Part shown: positions 11,800-21,463 of the stretch, piece by piece
Numbering within the stretch: position 1 is the first letter of the stretch
How the letters are laid out: every line of letters starts with the position of its first letter
From: Mauremys mutica
Taxonomy: Eukaryota; Chordata; Testudines; Geoemydidae
Direction: 5' to 3'
Assembly (NCBI RefSeq): GCF_020497125.1
Contig: NC_059082.1
Span: 22,404,965-22,468,964 of the forward strand
Length of the DNA stretch: 64,000 nt
Notes under the pieces: generated by a model
Told to the model about the DNA's origin: nothing
Database searches by the model: none
What the model saw: the letters and a program-made list of their open reading frames with translations, nothing else
Position numbers and translations under genes: made by a program

Positions 11800-13529
11800 G
11801 CTGCTAGGGTAGGTAGACTGTATTTTCTTTTAGATTTTCTTGCCAATACTTCTCAAAGGGGCTTTCTGTTTCTACTCTCTGCCTATAATTGTGCCATCGT
11901 TCAGTGTAGCCAGTTTTTACCCTCACAATAAAAATGGATCTCTTTCCCCTGGCACTTTAGTTCTGGCTACAGCAGTCTATAAATCCTTTCCAAATCCTGC
12001 AAAGCATTTGAAACCAGTACATTTTGCTTTAGGTTAATAGACCTCCAGTCTCAATCTGGCTAAAGCTAAGTAGTAAATATCTTAGGGGAGTGGCTGAGTG
12101 AGGTGATGGTGTTGGGAATCTCTGGCCCCCTTGTGCTGGGGACTGGCTGGGTGAGGGGTGTCTCCAATAGGGAGTGAGGTGGTGAAGCCTAATTGTTAGA
12201 GCATATATTGTACCTTCACTACAGGACTCATACAAAGGCATATAGAAAGGGATCTTGTACTACCCAAGGTTGAGAGACATTGACCATTACTTTTCACTGC
12301 AGAAAAAAATGTTACTCTTGGTGCGAAGGGAATTAACTGAGTGAGGTGGGATAGGGAATCACAAGTATCCAGGCCCTACTCATCTAACTAGATTATAGTG
12401 TGATTTCAGATATTCTGAAATATAGTTGTCAAACAAAAGGATTATTTTTGGTGATATTTCAGGAGCTGAACCCAAATAGTGGTTTTATTAAAATTAGACT
12501 TTTTCAGTCATTTGTTAACAAAAAAGCTGCAGAAAACAAACTGAAAGGCCTGAACTTTCAACAGAAGATATTAGCACATTTAGCAATGCTATTTTAAGGT
12601 GCAAATGAGAGGGAAGATGAAATAAACCAACAACCTAAGCAAGTTTTTTTGAAAAATGAAATGAGTGCAAACAATGATCTGTGCCCATATGTGTAAGTGC
12701 ACACGTGATCTGTGCACTTTCACCCTATTGAAACTATTAAGCTGTGTGCATTACCTATCTCAATAGCCTCATAACCTTACTTTTGTATCTTTGCCCTCCC
12801 AGCTCTGTTTCCTTCCCAGTGTCTTTTTCTGTCAGTGCATTTTGTCTAAAAGCTAGATTGTAATCTCTTTACTGACCAAAACTTGTGACTTGATCGTGAC
12901 TTTCTATATGCCTTTTGATTTGCTGGCCTATTTGAAATGAGTTTCTAGATCTGACTCAAATCCGTAATGGACAAGTGTCCCTCTCACAAAACCACTCACC
13001 ACAATTGACATTTACTAGCAGCGCTGTTGGCATGACAAAAATTGAGTGGGCATGCAGGCAGCTCTGACTCCCTTTCTCCCCCATTGAGATTATATCTCCA
13101 GGGCAAAGTGGAGGCACATGACTTGGATAGAAGAGAGAGAGCTGCATTGCAACTGTCTGTACTGAACCTGTATCTGTGGTTAAATACAGGCCAGCACTCT
13201 CCAAGACTGTTATGGGCACTAGATCCCTCATTTTACATAATGATAGAAGTTAAGCTCTGTCAAGGACAGTTTGGCTGTATAAAGGCATGAGCTCTAGAAG
13301 ATAATCATGCTGGAAAAGGGTAAGCTATGTGAACACTCAGGGGAACTGAGGGTGAACATGGAAGGCCTCCTATAATTCATAAACCTGCAAATGGATAATC
13401 TGGTGTGGGAAGGTGGCAAGCTGGCAAGATAAGCCTTAGTTGTTAGTCTTGGTTTGCTTGACCATTTAAATAGCTAACCTTTTTGTAATAATGGGTCTCT
13501 TTTTGCAGATTCCAAAGCCAGAAAAGACA
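11800..13529. other. No gene seen; unique-looking sequence
   Basis: No supported exon or RNA gene. A pyrimidine tract followed by AG at 13500-13509 looks like a splice acceptor, but what follows runs into CR1 sequence, so it is not called an exon. Confidence 0.5.
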
Positions 13530-14154
13530 ATTGTGATCAGCCAGTATAACACAGGTCACAAAACTTCCCCAAAATAATTCCTAGAGTAGGTCGTTTGGAA
13601 AAACGTCAATCTTATTTTTAAAATGGCCAGTGGATAAAGAATCTACTATGACCCTTAATAAATTGTTCCAGTGCCTAATTACCCACATTGTCAAAAATGA
13701 ATGCCTTATTTCTGATCTGGTATCAGAGAGGTAGCTGTGTTAGTCTGGTTCTGTAAAAGCAGCAAAGAATCCTGTGACACCTTATAGACTAACAGACGTT
13801 TTGCAGCATGAGCTTTCGTGGGTGAATACCCACTTCGTCAGTACCCATTTCTGATCTGAATTTGTCTGGCTTCAACTTCCAACCATTGGATTGTTTTATA
13901 CCTTTCTCTGCTAGATGGAAGAGCCTATTATGAAATATTTATTCCCCATGTAGACACTTATAAATTGCTATCACATCACCCCTTAATCTTCTCTTTGGTA
14001 AACAAAATAGATTGCGCTCATAAGGCATGTTTTTTTAATCTTTTAATCATTCTTGTGGCTCTTCTTGGGAATTGTGGGCTCCTACTCAGGATTCCCCTGA
14101 TTATGCAGCTCTTTTGGTCACAGTGTCACATTGGGAACTCATGATCAGCTGATT
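13530..14154 (-). mobile_element. CR1 LINE, 3' portion (left piece of a split copy)
   Basis: Reading the minus strand, this is the 3' half of a CR1 copy. The plus-strand landmarks cttccccaaaataattccta, ttcaacttccaaccattgga and cacatcaccccttaatctt are all antisense CR1. The copy is interrupted at 13720-13846 by a Penelope-end insertion. It stops at 14154 (...gatcagctgatt), where the DIRS element begins. It resumes at 21400 (atccaccgtgatcacc...), so the two pieces form one original CR1. Confidence 0.85.
13720..13846 (-). mobile_element. Stand-alone Penelope-end insertion with 12-bp target duplication (copy 2)
   Basis: A 127-bp unit is flanked by exact direct repeats atttctgatctg at 13708-13719 and 13847-13858. 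The unit is the Penelope terminal sequence (gaggtagctgtgttagtctgg...cttatagactaacag...) and ends just after the CTGACGAAG motif, read on the minus strand from 13841 to 13833. It contains no coding sequence. The perfect 12-bp duplication shows that this short piece inserted as a unit and is not the remnant of a longer copy. It lies inside the CR1 at 13530-14154 and is therefore younger than that CR1. Confidence 0.9.
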
Positions 14155-14167
14155 CTTCTTCGAGTGA

Positions 14168-14333
14168 TTGCTCCTATGCATTCCAGTCAGGTGTGTGTGC
14201 CGCGCGTGCACGGCTCTCCGGAACATTTTTACCCTAGCAACTCCGGCGGGCCGGCTGGGCGCCCCCTGGAGTGGCGCCGCTATGGCGCCGAATATATACC
14301 CCAGCCGGCCCGTCCGCTCCTCAGTTCCTTCTT
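14168..14333 (+). repeat. DIRS left inverted terminal repeat
   Basis: This 166-bp repeat is the reverse complement of 21189-21354 apart from three differences near its outer end. It is much richer in G+C than the flanking CR1. It holds a TATA-like stretch (gaatatatacccc, near 14290), which may belong to the element's promoter. Confidence 0.95.
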
Positions 14334-16283
14334 ACCGCCCGTGACGGCCAGTTGGAACAGTGGAGTGCTCTCTTACCTCCACAGCCCTAGCGTTTCTCCA
14401 TTTCTTCAGTGTATATAGTTGGTTAACTTAGTTTAGTTGTTAGATTAGTTGAATAAGTTTAGTAGTTATAGTATAGTAAGGGAATTAGAGGGCTTAGCCC
14501 CTCTTCTTCCACAACCGGTGCGGGCTCATGCCCAAGGCACCGGGGTTTAAGCCCTGCGCGGCTTGCCAGCGGCACATGCCCATTGGCGACCCGCACGACT
14601 CCTGCCTGCGCTGCCTCGGGGAATCTCACAGGACAGATAAGTGCCCGATCTGCACGGCGTTTAAGCCGCGCACGAGAAAGGAGCGAGACTCTCGCCTCAA
14701 GCAGCTCCTTACGGAGTCGGCACTTCAGCCTCCCGCTCCGTCCCCGGCGGCACCGAAACCGTCCTCGGCGCGCAGCGCACCAGCGGCACCGAGCCGCCCC
14801 GGTACCGACGCGGCTAAAGCTTCGCAGACGGCACCGAAGTCCCGGCACCGTTCCCTCTCTCCACCGAGGAAGCGGAAAACGGCGCACTCGGCTCCTAAGC
14901 CTTCGGCTTCGGGACAGCTTACCCAGCCATCACCGGCACCTCCGGCACCGGCTGTGGTAGTGCACAAGCCGTGCACGGTTCCGTTGACTCCGGCACCTCA
15001 AGAGCCGTCAAGTCCGGTACCTCTCTGCTCCCCGGTGCCGACCGTGGTCGAGCTGCATCTCCCGTCCACGCCTGAGACATTTGCGACGGCGAGAGAGCTT
15101 ATCGAGCTCGCAGAGGCACCGAGCCTCCGGCCCCCAGCACCGCCGGTGTGGGCTGTTCAGTCGGTGGGCAAGCCGGCAATGATGCGGCCCCCGACAGACG
15201 GGATGGACGGCGCTCCAAGTCTCGGACCCGATCCAGGAAACGGTCACCGTCACGCCGATCCCGGCACCGATCACCGTCTCGGTACCGCTCCCCATCTCGG
15301 CACCGGTCGCAGTCCCGGTACCGCTCAGTATCGCGGTACCGGTCGCACTCCCGGCGAAGCTCACGGTCCCGGTCACCGGACCGACGGTACCGTCGGAGGT
15401 CTGGCTCCCGGTACCGATCTCGGCACCGCGACTCCCGAAGCCGCTCCTGTCACCGCCGATCGAGGTCGCGGTCAGGCTCCCGGTACCGAGGCAATCGACG
15501 GTCCCGATCTCCATCCTGGCACCGTGACGGCCGGCACCGATCCTCGGCACCGTCCGGGGACAAGCTGCCTCCTTCCACGGCGCACTCCATCAGCGCCTCT
15601 GCCCCCCCGTGGCCTTCGCGTCAGCCATCAGTCGCCTCCCAGGCGGGCAGCGGGAGAGATCTCCGGGCGGGCACCCAGAACCAGGACCTTGGACCACAGC
15701 AGTGGGGTTTTTGGGTCCCCTGGGCCTACCATGAGCCCCAAGGGCTCCCTTTCCCCCCGCGCCCAGCGGGTGCTGAACACAGGGTGCCAGAAGCCACGGT
15801 GAGCAGGCCTCCCCCAACACCACCGGGGGAGGCCCTGTCGCCGTCAGGTCCCGCAGAGCATCCGGGGCACGATACAGCTTCCCAAGCCCCGGAGCAACCA
15901 CCGGCAGATGTGGTAGTCCAGACTCTTTCCTCGTCTTCCTCACCGGATGAGGCGGTGGCGGGTGCCGCTACGGCAGACCCTCCCCCGATTGACCTGCAGG
16001 CCCACCAGGACCTTCTTCGCAGGGTGGCGAAAGCTATTGACCTCCCGGTGGCGGAGGTCCCGGAAGACGAAGACCCGGTGACCAACGTCATCGGAGCCGA
16101 GGCCCCGGTGCGGGTGGCCCTCCCGTTTATTAAGACCATTCAGAAAAATGCCACAACCATCTGGCAGTCACCAGCGTCCATCCCTCCTACTGCAAGGGGC
16201 GTCGAACGAAAATACTTGGTCCCCCCCACGGGGTACGAGTATTTGTACACCCACCCCGCTCCAGACTCACTCGTTGTGCAGTC

Positions 16284-17430
16284 TGTTAAAAACCTGTTTT
16301 GCCACTGTCTTGCAAATTGCTAAGTACCCTCTCAGTATGGGGTCTCCTATAACAAAGCCTGGTTAGAAAAACTAATTCCCTCCAGCCAAACTGCTGAAAC
16401 TGCTTCTAACAATACCAGTTAGAAAAGGAATACTTGTAAACTCCCTCTTCTCTCAGGTTGCTTTCCTGCTCTAGAAGAAGAGAATAGCTCCCTTCAGCGT
16501 AGCCCAGCTGAAAAAACTCCTTCTAACAATGGGTTCGAAACTCCGCTGCCACCATGTCCTGGGGTCTCACCCCCACTTTGAGCTTGTGGGTTCAAAGATG
16601 GGGACCCGCATGTATTCTGCCACCATGTCATAGGGTCTCACCCCCACTTTGAGCTTGTGGGTTCAAAGATGGGGACCCGACTTGGTTTCCCTCTAAACTA
16701 AAATCCTAGTTTAGATCTAGTAAGCTGCCACCACTCAATCAGGAAATGTGGATTGAGACACAGTCCTTCCCCAAAATCCTAGGGGATTCCAAGAGCCCCA
16801 AATCCATGGAGTTCTTACACCCAGGAGAAACAAACCATTCCCCCTGCTTCCTCCCCCCTCCCTTTTCCTAGGAGAGATACCGGGATCTAACTACAGAGGG
16901 ATACCTCCCCCTTCTCTTTCCCTGAGAATCCACCCAAGGAAAGACCAAACAAGTCCTTAATAGAAAAGAATTTATTAAAGAATAAAAAGAAAGTAACTTG
17001 TCTCTGTAATCCAAGATAGAACCACACAGGGTCTAAACTTATCCATCTCTGGAGAGAATCCCCCTCCTCCCCCTTTCTTTCTCAGTGAAAGCAAAGTAAC
17101 AGCAAACAGGAATAAAGAATTTCCTTTAGCAAAACACACAATTGCAAATGTAGAAAACAACTCAAAAGACTAATTTGCCTTTCTAATTAATACTCACTAT
17201 TAATTAGTAGAAACTACTCCAGGAGAACTTGGAGACATGACTGGTCTCTTTTAGATCCAAAAAGAGAGAACCTGAGACAAACAAAGAAAACACAGACAAA
17301 AGCTTCCCTCCACAGAGATTTGAAAAAATCTTATCTCTGATTGGTCCTCTGGTCAGGTGGTCATCAGGTACTGCATGTTAACCCTTTACAGGTAAAAGAG
17401 ACCTTAACCCTGATCTGTTTATTTATGACA
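16284..17430 (-). mobile_element. LTR-type insertion inside the DIRS Gag frame
   Basis: On the minus strand this AT-rich block begins TGTCATAAATAAACAG at 17430. It carries AATAAA at 16976-16971, just downstream of a T-rich tract, followed by U5-like sequence. It splits the DIRS Gag frame: conserved residues before 16284 and after 17430 continue one protein. About 61 bases are tandemly duplicated (16548-16608 and 16619-16679). There is no gag/pol coding sequence, so it is a solo LTR plus leader or a small non-autonomous LTR element. The left border and the target duplication are not resolved. 16284 is the nearest TG and may be a few bases off. Confidence 0.7.
16548..16679. repeat. Tandem duplication of a 61-bp unit within the LTR
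   Basis: The copies 16548-16608 and 16619-16679 start gccaccatgtc and end ggggacccg, with two differences seen by eye. They are separated by 10 bases, giving a 71-base period. Confidence 0.9.
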
Positions 17431-18087
17431 CTGCGAGAGGCACAGACAGCCAGCCCCGGCGCCAAAGTCCAAGGACGCCAGGCGCATGGACCTGTTGGGC
17501 CGAAAGGTGTATTCGGCGGGGGGTCTCCAGCTCCGGATTGCAAACCAGTTGGCCCTCCTAGCTCGTTACACCTTTGACATTTTCGTGTCCCTCACTAAGT
17601 TTTCGGAGCTGATCCCGGCGGCTCCCCGACAGGAGTTCTCCGCTCTAGTCGAAGAGGGCAGAAAAGCCTCCCGCTCCTCCATCCAGGCTGCTCTGGACTC
17701 GGCGGACTCAGGGGCCAGAACTTTGGCCTCCAGAGTGACTATGCGGCGCATCTCCTGGCTGCAGTCCTCCACCTTGCCGCCGGAAGTGCAGTATACCCTA
17801 CAGGACCTCCCCTTTGAGACTCACGGTCTGTTCTCGGAGAAAACGGACTCCAGGATCCAGACCCTCAAGGACGGTCGTATTGCTATTCGCACTCTGGGTA
17901 TGCACACACCAGCTGCCCAGAGGCGCTCTTTCCGGCAGCAACAGCCCTACCGGCCTTTTACCCAGGCCAGGTCAAGGCCGTATAATAGTCGGCGGAACGG
18001 TCTAAACCACCGTAGGCCATCCGGCAGCAGGCGCAACCAGGCCCAGGCGTCGTCCAAGGCCCCGCAAGGGACCAAGCAGCAGTTTTG

Positions 18088-19991
18088 ATGGGACGCCCGA
18101 GGACGGACTCTTTCCAGGATCCAACCCCTTTGTTTTGCAACCGCCTTTCCCGCTTCCTCCTGGCGTGGTCCCAAATAACATCGGACAGCTGGGTACTTCG
18201 TACTATCCAGTATGGTTACCGCCTTCAGTTTATTTCGCCCCCTCCTTCCCGCCCACCTTCCCCGTCCCTCTTCAGGGACCCCTCTCATGAGCAATGCCTC
18301 TTACAAGAGGTCGAGACGCTGTTGAGTTTGGGTGCCATAGAGGAGGTGCCGCACGAGGGGCAGGGGATTCTATTTCCGTTATTTCCTCATCCCCAAGGCG
18401 AAAGGAGGTCTCAGACCCATACTGGACCTCCGGGAGCTCAACAAGTACATGGTCAAGCTCAAATTTCGCATGGTAACCCTGGGGACCATCATTCCCTCCC
18501 TGGATCCGGGATGCCGCCCTCGATATGAAGGACGCGTACTTCCATATCGCGATCTACCCTCCCCATCGACGCTATCTACGTTTCATGGTCAACAGTGCGC
18601 ACTACCAGTTTGCGGTACTACCCTTCGGCCTATCCACCGCGCCGAGGGTCTTCACCAAGTGCATGGCGGTAGTTGCTGCAGGTCTCCGACGTCGTTGCGT
18701 TCACGTCTACCCGTATCTCGATGACTGGCTGGTTCGCGGGCCATCCCAACAACTGGTGGCAGAGCAAGTTTCCGAAATACTATCCCTGTTTTGGGTGCTG
18801 GGCCTTCTCGTCAATGCCGAAAAGTCCTCGTTGACTCCATCGCAGAGGGTGGAGTTTATCGGAGCGGTCCTCGACTCCACGGTGGCCAGGGCCTGCCTCC
18901 CTCGACCTCGGCACCAGACGATGGTCTCCATCATCCGAGACCTGCACGCTTTTCCCACTACGACAGTTCGGTCCTGCCTACGCCTCCTGGGCCACATGGC
19001 ATCGTGCACGTTTGTCACCGCCTACGCGAGGCTGCGCCTTCGCCCATTTCAATCCTGGCTAGCGTCAGTGTACCGCCCGCACCGCGACTCCATCGACAGG
19101 GTAGTCATGGTCACGAAGCCTACCCTCGCTTCGCTCAGCTGGTGGCTGGACCCAGAGGTCGTGTGTGCAGGAGTCCCGTTCCGCCCTCCTCGTCCATCCG
19201 TTACACTGACCACGGATGCCTCGGCGCTGGGATGGGGGGCCCACCTGGGCAACCTTCACACTCAGGGTCTCTGGTCACCCCAGGAGCTCTCCCTCCACAT
19301 CAACGTCCGGGAGCTGCGAGCAATCCGCTTGGCGTGCCACACCTTCCACGCCCGTCTGCAAGGCCAATGCGTAGCGGTGTTCACGGACAACACGACGGCG
19401 ATGTTCTATGTGAACAAGCAGGGCGGAGCCCGCTCCTCCCTGCTCTGCAAGGAAGCGATGGTCCTGTGGGACTTCTGCGTGACCCACTCAATTCACCTGG
19501 AAGCGTCCTTTCTTCCGGGAGTGCAGAACACGCTGGCCGACCATCTCAGCAGGTCGTTCCTCTCCCACGAGTGGTCCCTCCGTCCAGATGTAGTGCACAC
19601 AATCTTCCGGAGGTGGGGGTTTCCCCAGATAGACCTATTTGCCTCCAAGGAGAACAGGAAGTGCCACCTGTTTTGCTCATACCAGGGTTGCTCGCCAGGT
19701 TCCCTGTCGGACGCATTCCTTTGCTCCTGGACGGATCACCTCCTCTACGCCTTCCCTCCGTTCCCGCTCGTACACCGAGTGCTACTGAAGCTTCGGAGGG
19801 ACAGAGCCCACGTCATACTCGTAGCTCCGGCCTGGCCGAGGCAGCACTGGTACACCCTGCTGCTCGAGCTCTCCGTTCGGGATCCCATCCCCCTTCCGTT
19901 ATGGCCGGACCTCATCACGCAGGACTTCGGCAGACTCCGCCATCCGAACCTGCAGTCCCTCCATCTTACAGCTTGGTACCTGCGTGGTTAA
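18088..19991 (+). pseudogene. DIRS reverse transcriptase / RNase H, with two frameshifts
   Basis: The ATG at 18088-18090 overlaps the Gag stop (TGATG). The first segment holds the N-terminal RT region (...GAIEEVP...). The frame changes near 18355-18365, giving LIPKAKGGLRPILDLRELN, an RT fingers motif. It changes again near 18511, where bases seem lost before ALDMKDAYFHI. From there one frame runs to TAA at 19989-19991. It has the palm motif LPFGLSTAP, the catalytic box YLDD at 18714-18725, and an RNase H domain with TDASALGWGAH (catalytic Asp codon 19215-19217), ELRAIRLA, FTDNTTAMFY and NTLADHLSR. These are the expected D-E-D-D positions. The RT family matches DIRS/LTR-type enzymes, not LINEs. 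The two shifts would prevent a full-length product. Confidence 0.88.
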
Positions 19992-21463
19992 CCCACGCAG
20001 AGAGGGACTGTTCGGCGGCAGTACAGCAAGTCCTGCTAGAGAGCAGAAAGCCTTCCACTCGCTCCACCTACCTTGCGAAATGGAAGCGGTTCGCGCTCTG
20101 GTGTGATCAACGAGGCCTCAATCCCTTCGTAGTCCCTGTCCCTACCATCCTGGACTACCTCTGGTACCTTAAGGAGCAAGGTCTTGCGGTCTCCTCCTTG
20201 AGGGTACACCTGGCAGCAGTGTCCGCCTTTCGTCCATCTATGGGAGGTCGGTCCATCTTCTCCAACCAGATGGTTTCCCGCTTCCTTAAAGGCCTGGACC
20301 ACTTGTACCCACCGGTGCGGCGTCCTGCCCCGACCTGGGATTTGAACCTCGTTCTGGCCAAGCTTATGGGACCGCCCTTCGAGCCTCTGGCCACGTGCTC
20401 TCTGCTCTACCTCTCCTGGAAGACAGCCTTCCTCGTCGCAATTACATCAGTGAGACGAGTCTCTGAGCTCCGTGCTCTAACGGTTGGTCCACCATACACC
20501 GTCTTCCACGGAGACAAGGTGCAGCTTCGACCACACCCGGCCTTCCTCTATAAGGTGGTGTCGGCGTTCCACCTCAACCAGGAGATCTTCCTCCCAGTCT
20601 TCTTCCTGAAGCCGCACGCCTCCCCTCGGGAGCAACAGCTTCACACCCTGGACGTCCGCAGGGCCCTTGCTTTTTACATCGAGCGGACGAAACCCTTCCG
20701 GCGTTCGACCCAACTGTTTGTAGCAGTTGCCGACCGCATGAAAGGCGAGCCGGTCTCCTCGCAGCGGATTTCCTCCTGGGTAACGGCATGTATTCGGACA
20801 TGCTACGAGCTTGCTCGCGTGCCACCATGCCGCCTCACCGCTCACTCGACGAGAGCGCACGCCTCGTCGGCTGCCTTCCTGGCCCATGTCCCCATCCAGG
20901 ACATCTGTAGAGCAGCCACCTGGTCTTTTGTCCACACCTTCGCCTCCCACTACGCGTTGGTGCAGCAATCCAGAGACGATGCAGCCTTCGGCTCAGCAGT
21001 CTTACACTCTGCCACGTCTCACTCCGACCCCACCGCCTATGTAAGGCTTGGGAATCACCTGACTGGAATGCATAGGAGCAAGAAGAAAGAAAAGACGGTT
21101 ACTCACCGTAGTAACTGTTGTTCTTCGAGATGTGTTGCTCCTATCCATTCCAGACCCGCCCTCCTTCCCCACTGTCGGAGTAGCCGGCAAGAAGGAACTG
21201 AGGAGCGGACGGGCCGGCTGGGGTATATATTCGGCGCCATAGCGGCGCCACTCCAGGGGGCGCCCAGCCGGCCCGCCGGAGTTGCTAGGGTAAAAATGTT
21301 CCGGAGAGCCGTGCACGCGCGGCGCGCACACCTGACTGGAATGGATAGGAGCAACACATCTCGAAGAACAACAGTTACTACGGTGAGTAACCGTCTTTTA
21401 TCCACCGTGATCACCAACTTTTTTAGAGTCAGTGCTTCCCAGATAAAGTCCCTGCTTCTGTAA
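18791..21463 (+). CDS. DIRS tyrosine recombinase (domain about 19990-21040) within an 890-codon open frame
   Basis: The real recombinase domain begins near 19990 and has a SAM-like N-terminal core-binding part (TRSTYLAKWKRFALWC...). The catalytic domain shows Arg I in SVRRVSEL (codon 20456-20458), the H-x-x-R box in TAHSTRAHA (His 20843-20845, Arg 20852-20854), and the likely nucleophile Tyr in TFASHYAL (20951-20953). All the key residues are present and the domain has no stop or frameshift. It would integrate the circular DIRS DNA without target duplication. The first roughly 400 codons of the open frame overlap RT/RNase H in another frame and are probably not translated as such. At the other end the frame has no stop inside the element. 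It reads through the internal complementary region and the right terminal repeat into flanking CR1, ending at 21463, which suggests a lost stop codon. Confidence 0.82.
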   Translation: MGAGPSRQCRKVLVDSIAEGGVYRSGPRLHGGQGLPPSTSAPDDGLHHPRPARFSHYDSSVLPTPPGPHGIVHVCHRLREAAPSPISILASVSVPPAPRLHRQGSHGHEAYPRFAQLVAGPRGRVCRSPVPPSSSIRYTDHGCLGAGMGGPPGQPSHSGSLVTPGALPPHQRPGAASNPLGVPHLPRPSARPMRSGVHGQHDGDVLCEQAGRSPLLPALQGSDGPVGLLRDPLNSPGSVLSSGSAEHAGRPSQQVVPLPRVVPPSRCSAHNLPEVGVSPDRPICLQGEQEVPPVLLIPGLLARFPVGRIPLLLDGSPPLRLPSVPARTPSATEASEGQSPRHTRSSGLAEAALVHPAARALRSGSHPPSVMAGPHHAGLRQTPPSEPAVPPSYSLVPAWLTHAERDCSAAVQQVLLESRKPSTRSTYLAKWKRFALWCDQRGLNPFVVPVPTILDYLWYLKEQGLAVSSLRVHLAAVSAFRPSMGGRSIFSNQMVSRFLKGLDHLYPPVRRPAPTWDLNLVLAKLMGPPFEPLATCSLLYLSWKTAFLVAITSVRRVSELRALTVGPPYTVFHGDKVQLRPHPAFLYKVVSAFHLNQEIFLPVFFLKPHASPREQQLHTLDVRRALAFYIERTKPFRRSTQLFVAVADRMKGEPVSSQRISSWVTACIRTCYELARVPPCRLTAHSTRAHASSAAFLAHVPIQDICRAATWSFVHTFASHYALVQQSRDDAAFGSAVLHSATSHSDPTAYVRLGNHLTGMHRSKKKEKTVTHRSNCCSSRCVAPIHSRPALLPHCRSSRQEGTEERTGRLGYIFGAIAAPLQGAPSRPAGVARVKMFRRAVHARRAHLTGMDRSNTSRRTTVTTVSNRLLSTVITNFFRVSASQIKSLLL
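21056..21153 (+). repeat. DIRS internal complementary region (ICR)
   Basis: Bases 21056-21081 are the exact reverse complement of 14168-14193 in the left end. Bases 21090-21153 are the exact reverse complement of 21336-21399 in the right end. In the DIRS replication model the ICR serves as a template that lets the two ends be completed and the cDNA circularise. This arrangement separates DIRS elements from other retroelements. Confidence 0.95.
21189..21354 (-). repeat. DIRS right inverted terminal repeat
   Basis: It is the reverse complement of 14168-14333 with three differences. The right end extends beyond it to 21399 with sequence that also appears inverted in the ICR. Confidence 0.95.

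Larger units (their letters stand above)
14528..18088 (+). pseudogene. DIRS Gag-like ORF1, broken by a frameshift and an LTR insertion
   Basis: The first ATG after the left repeat is at 14528. The N-terminus holds a cysteine/histidine cluster (CAAC, then DPHDSCLRCLG, then CPIC), typical of vertebrate DIRS ORF1 and presumably nucleic-acid binding. A proline/alanine/serine-rich stretch follows. The reading frame then shifts near 15185-15210 into an arginine-serine-tyrosine repeat tract (SRYRSPSRHRSQSRYRS-like, about 15210-15560) and a conserved-looking segment ending PPTGYEYLYTHP near 16250. The LTR interrupts it at about 16284. The frame resumes after 17430 with RMDLLGRKVYSAGGLQLR and runs to TGA at 18086-18088. 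The C-terminus is basic and Q/R-rich. Gag proteins of this kind package the element's RNA. The frameshift plus insertion make this copy non-functional. Confidence 0.85.
14155..21399 (+). mobile_element. DIRS-type tyrosine-recombinase retroelement (disrupted but structurally complete)
   Basis: The element has the hallmark DIRS layout. Inverted terminal repeats lie at 14168-14333 and 21189-21354 (166 bp each, 3 mismatches by eye). The right end carries an extra extension to 21399. An internal complementary region at 21056-21153 is antisense to both outer ends. The order of products is Gag-like protein, reverse transcriptase with RNase H, and tyrosine recombinase instead of an integrase. DIRS elements replicate through a circular intermediate and integrate by recombinase, so no target duplication is expected. 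The flanking CR1 is continuous across the insertion, with no long duplication. This copy is split by an LTR at about 16284-17430 and carries at least three frameshifts, so it is not autonomous. Confidence 0.93.

Noticed and set aside
13500..13560. Possible exon (ttttttgcag followed by an open stretch)
   Set aside because: The following bases run directly into antisense CR1 sequence, so the acceptor-like tract is more likely accidental.
15008..15550. Minus-strand 180-codon frame
   Set aside because: Shadow of the arginine-serine-rich Gag tract, whose repeats leave the opposite strand free of stops.
20477..20968. Minus-strand 163-codon frame opposite the recombinase
   Set aside because: Antisense shadow of the tyrosine recombinase coding sequence.
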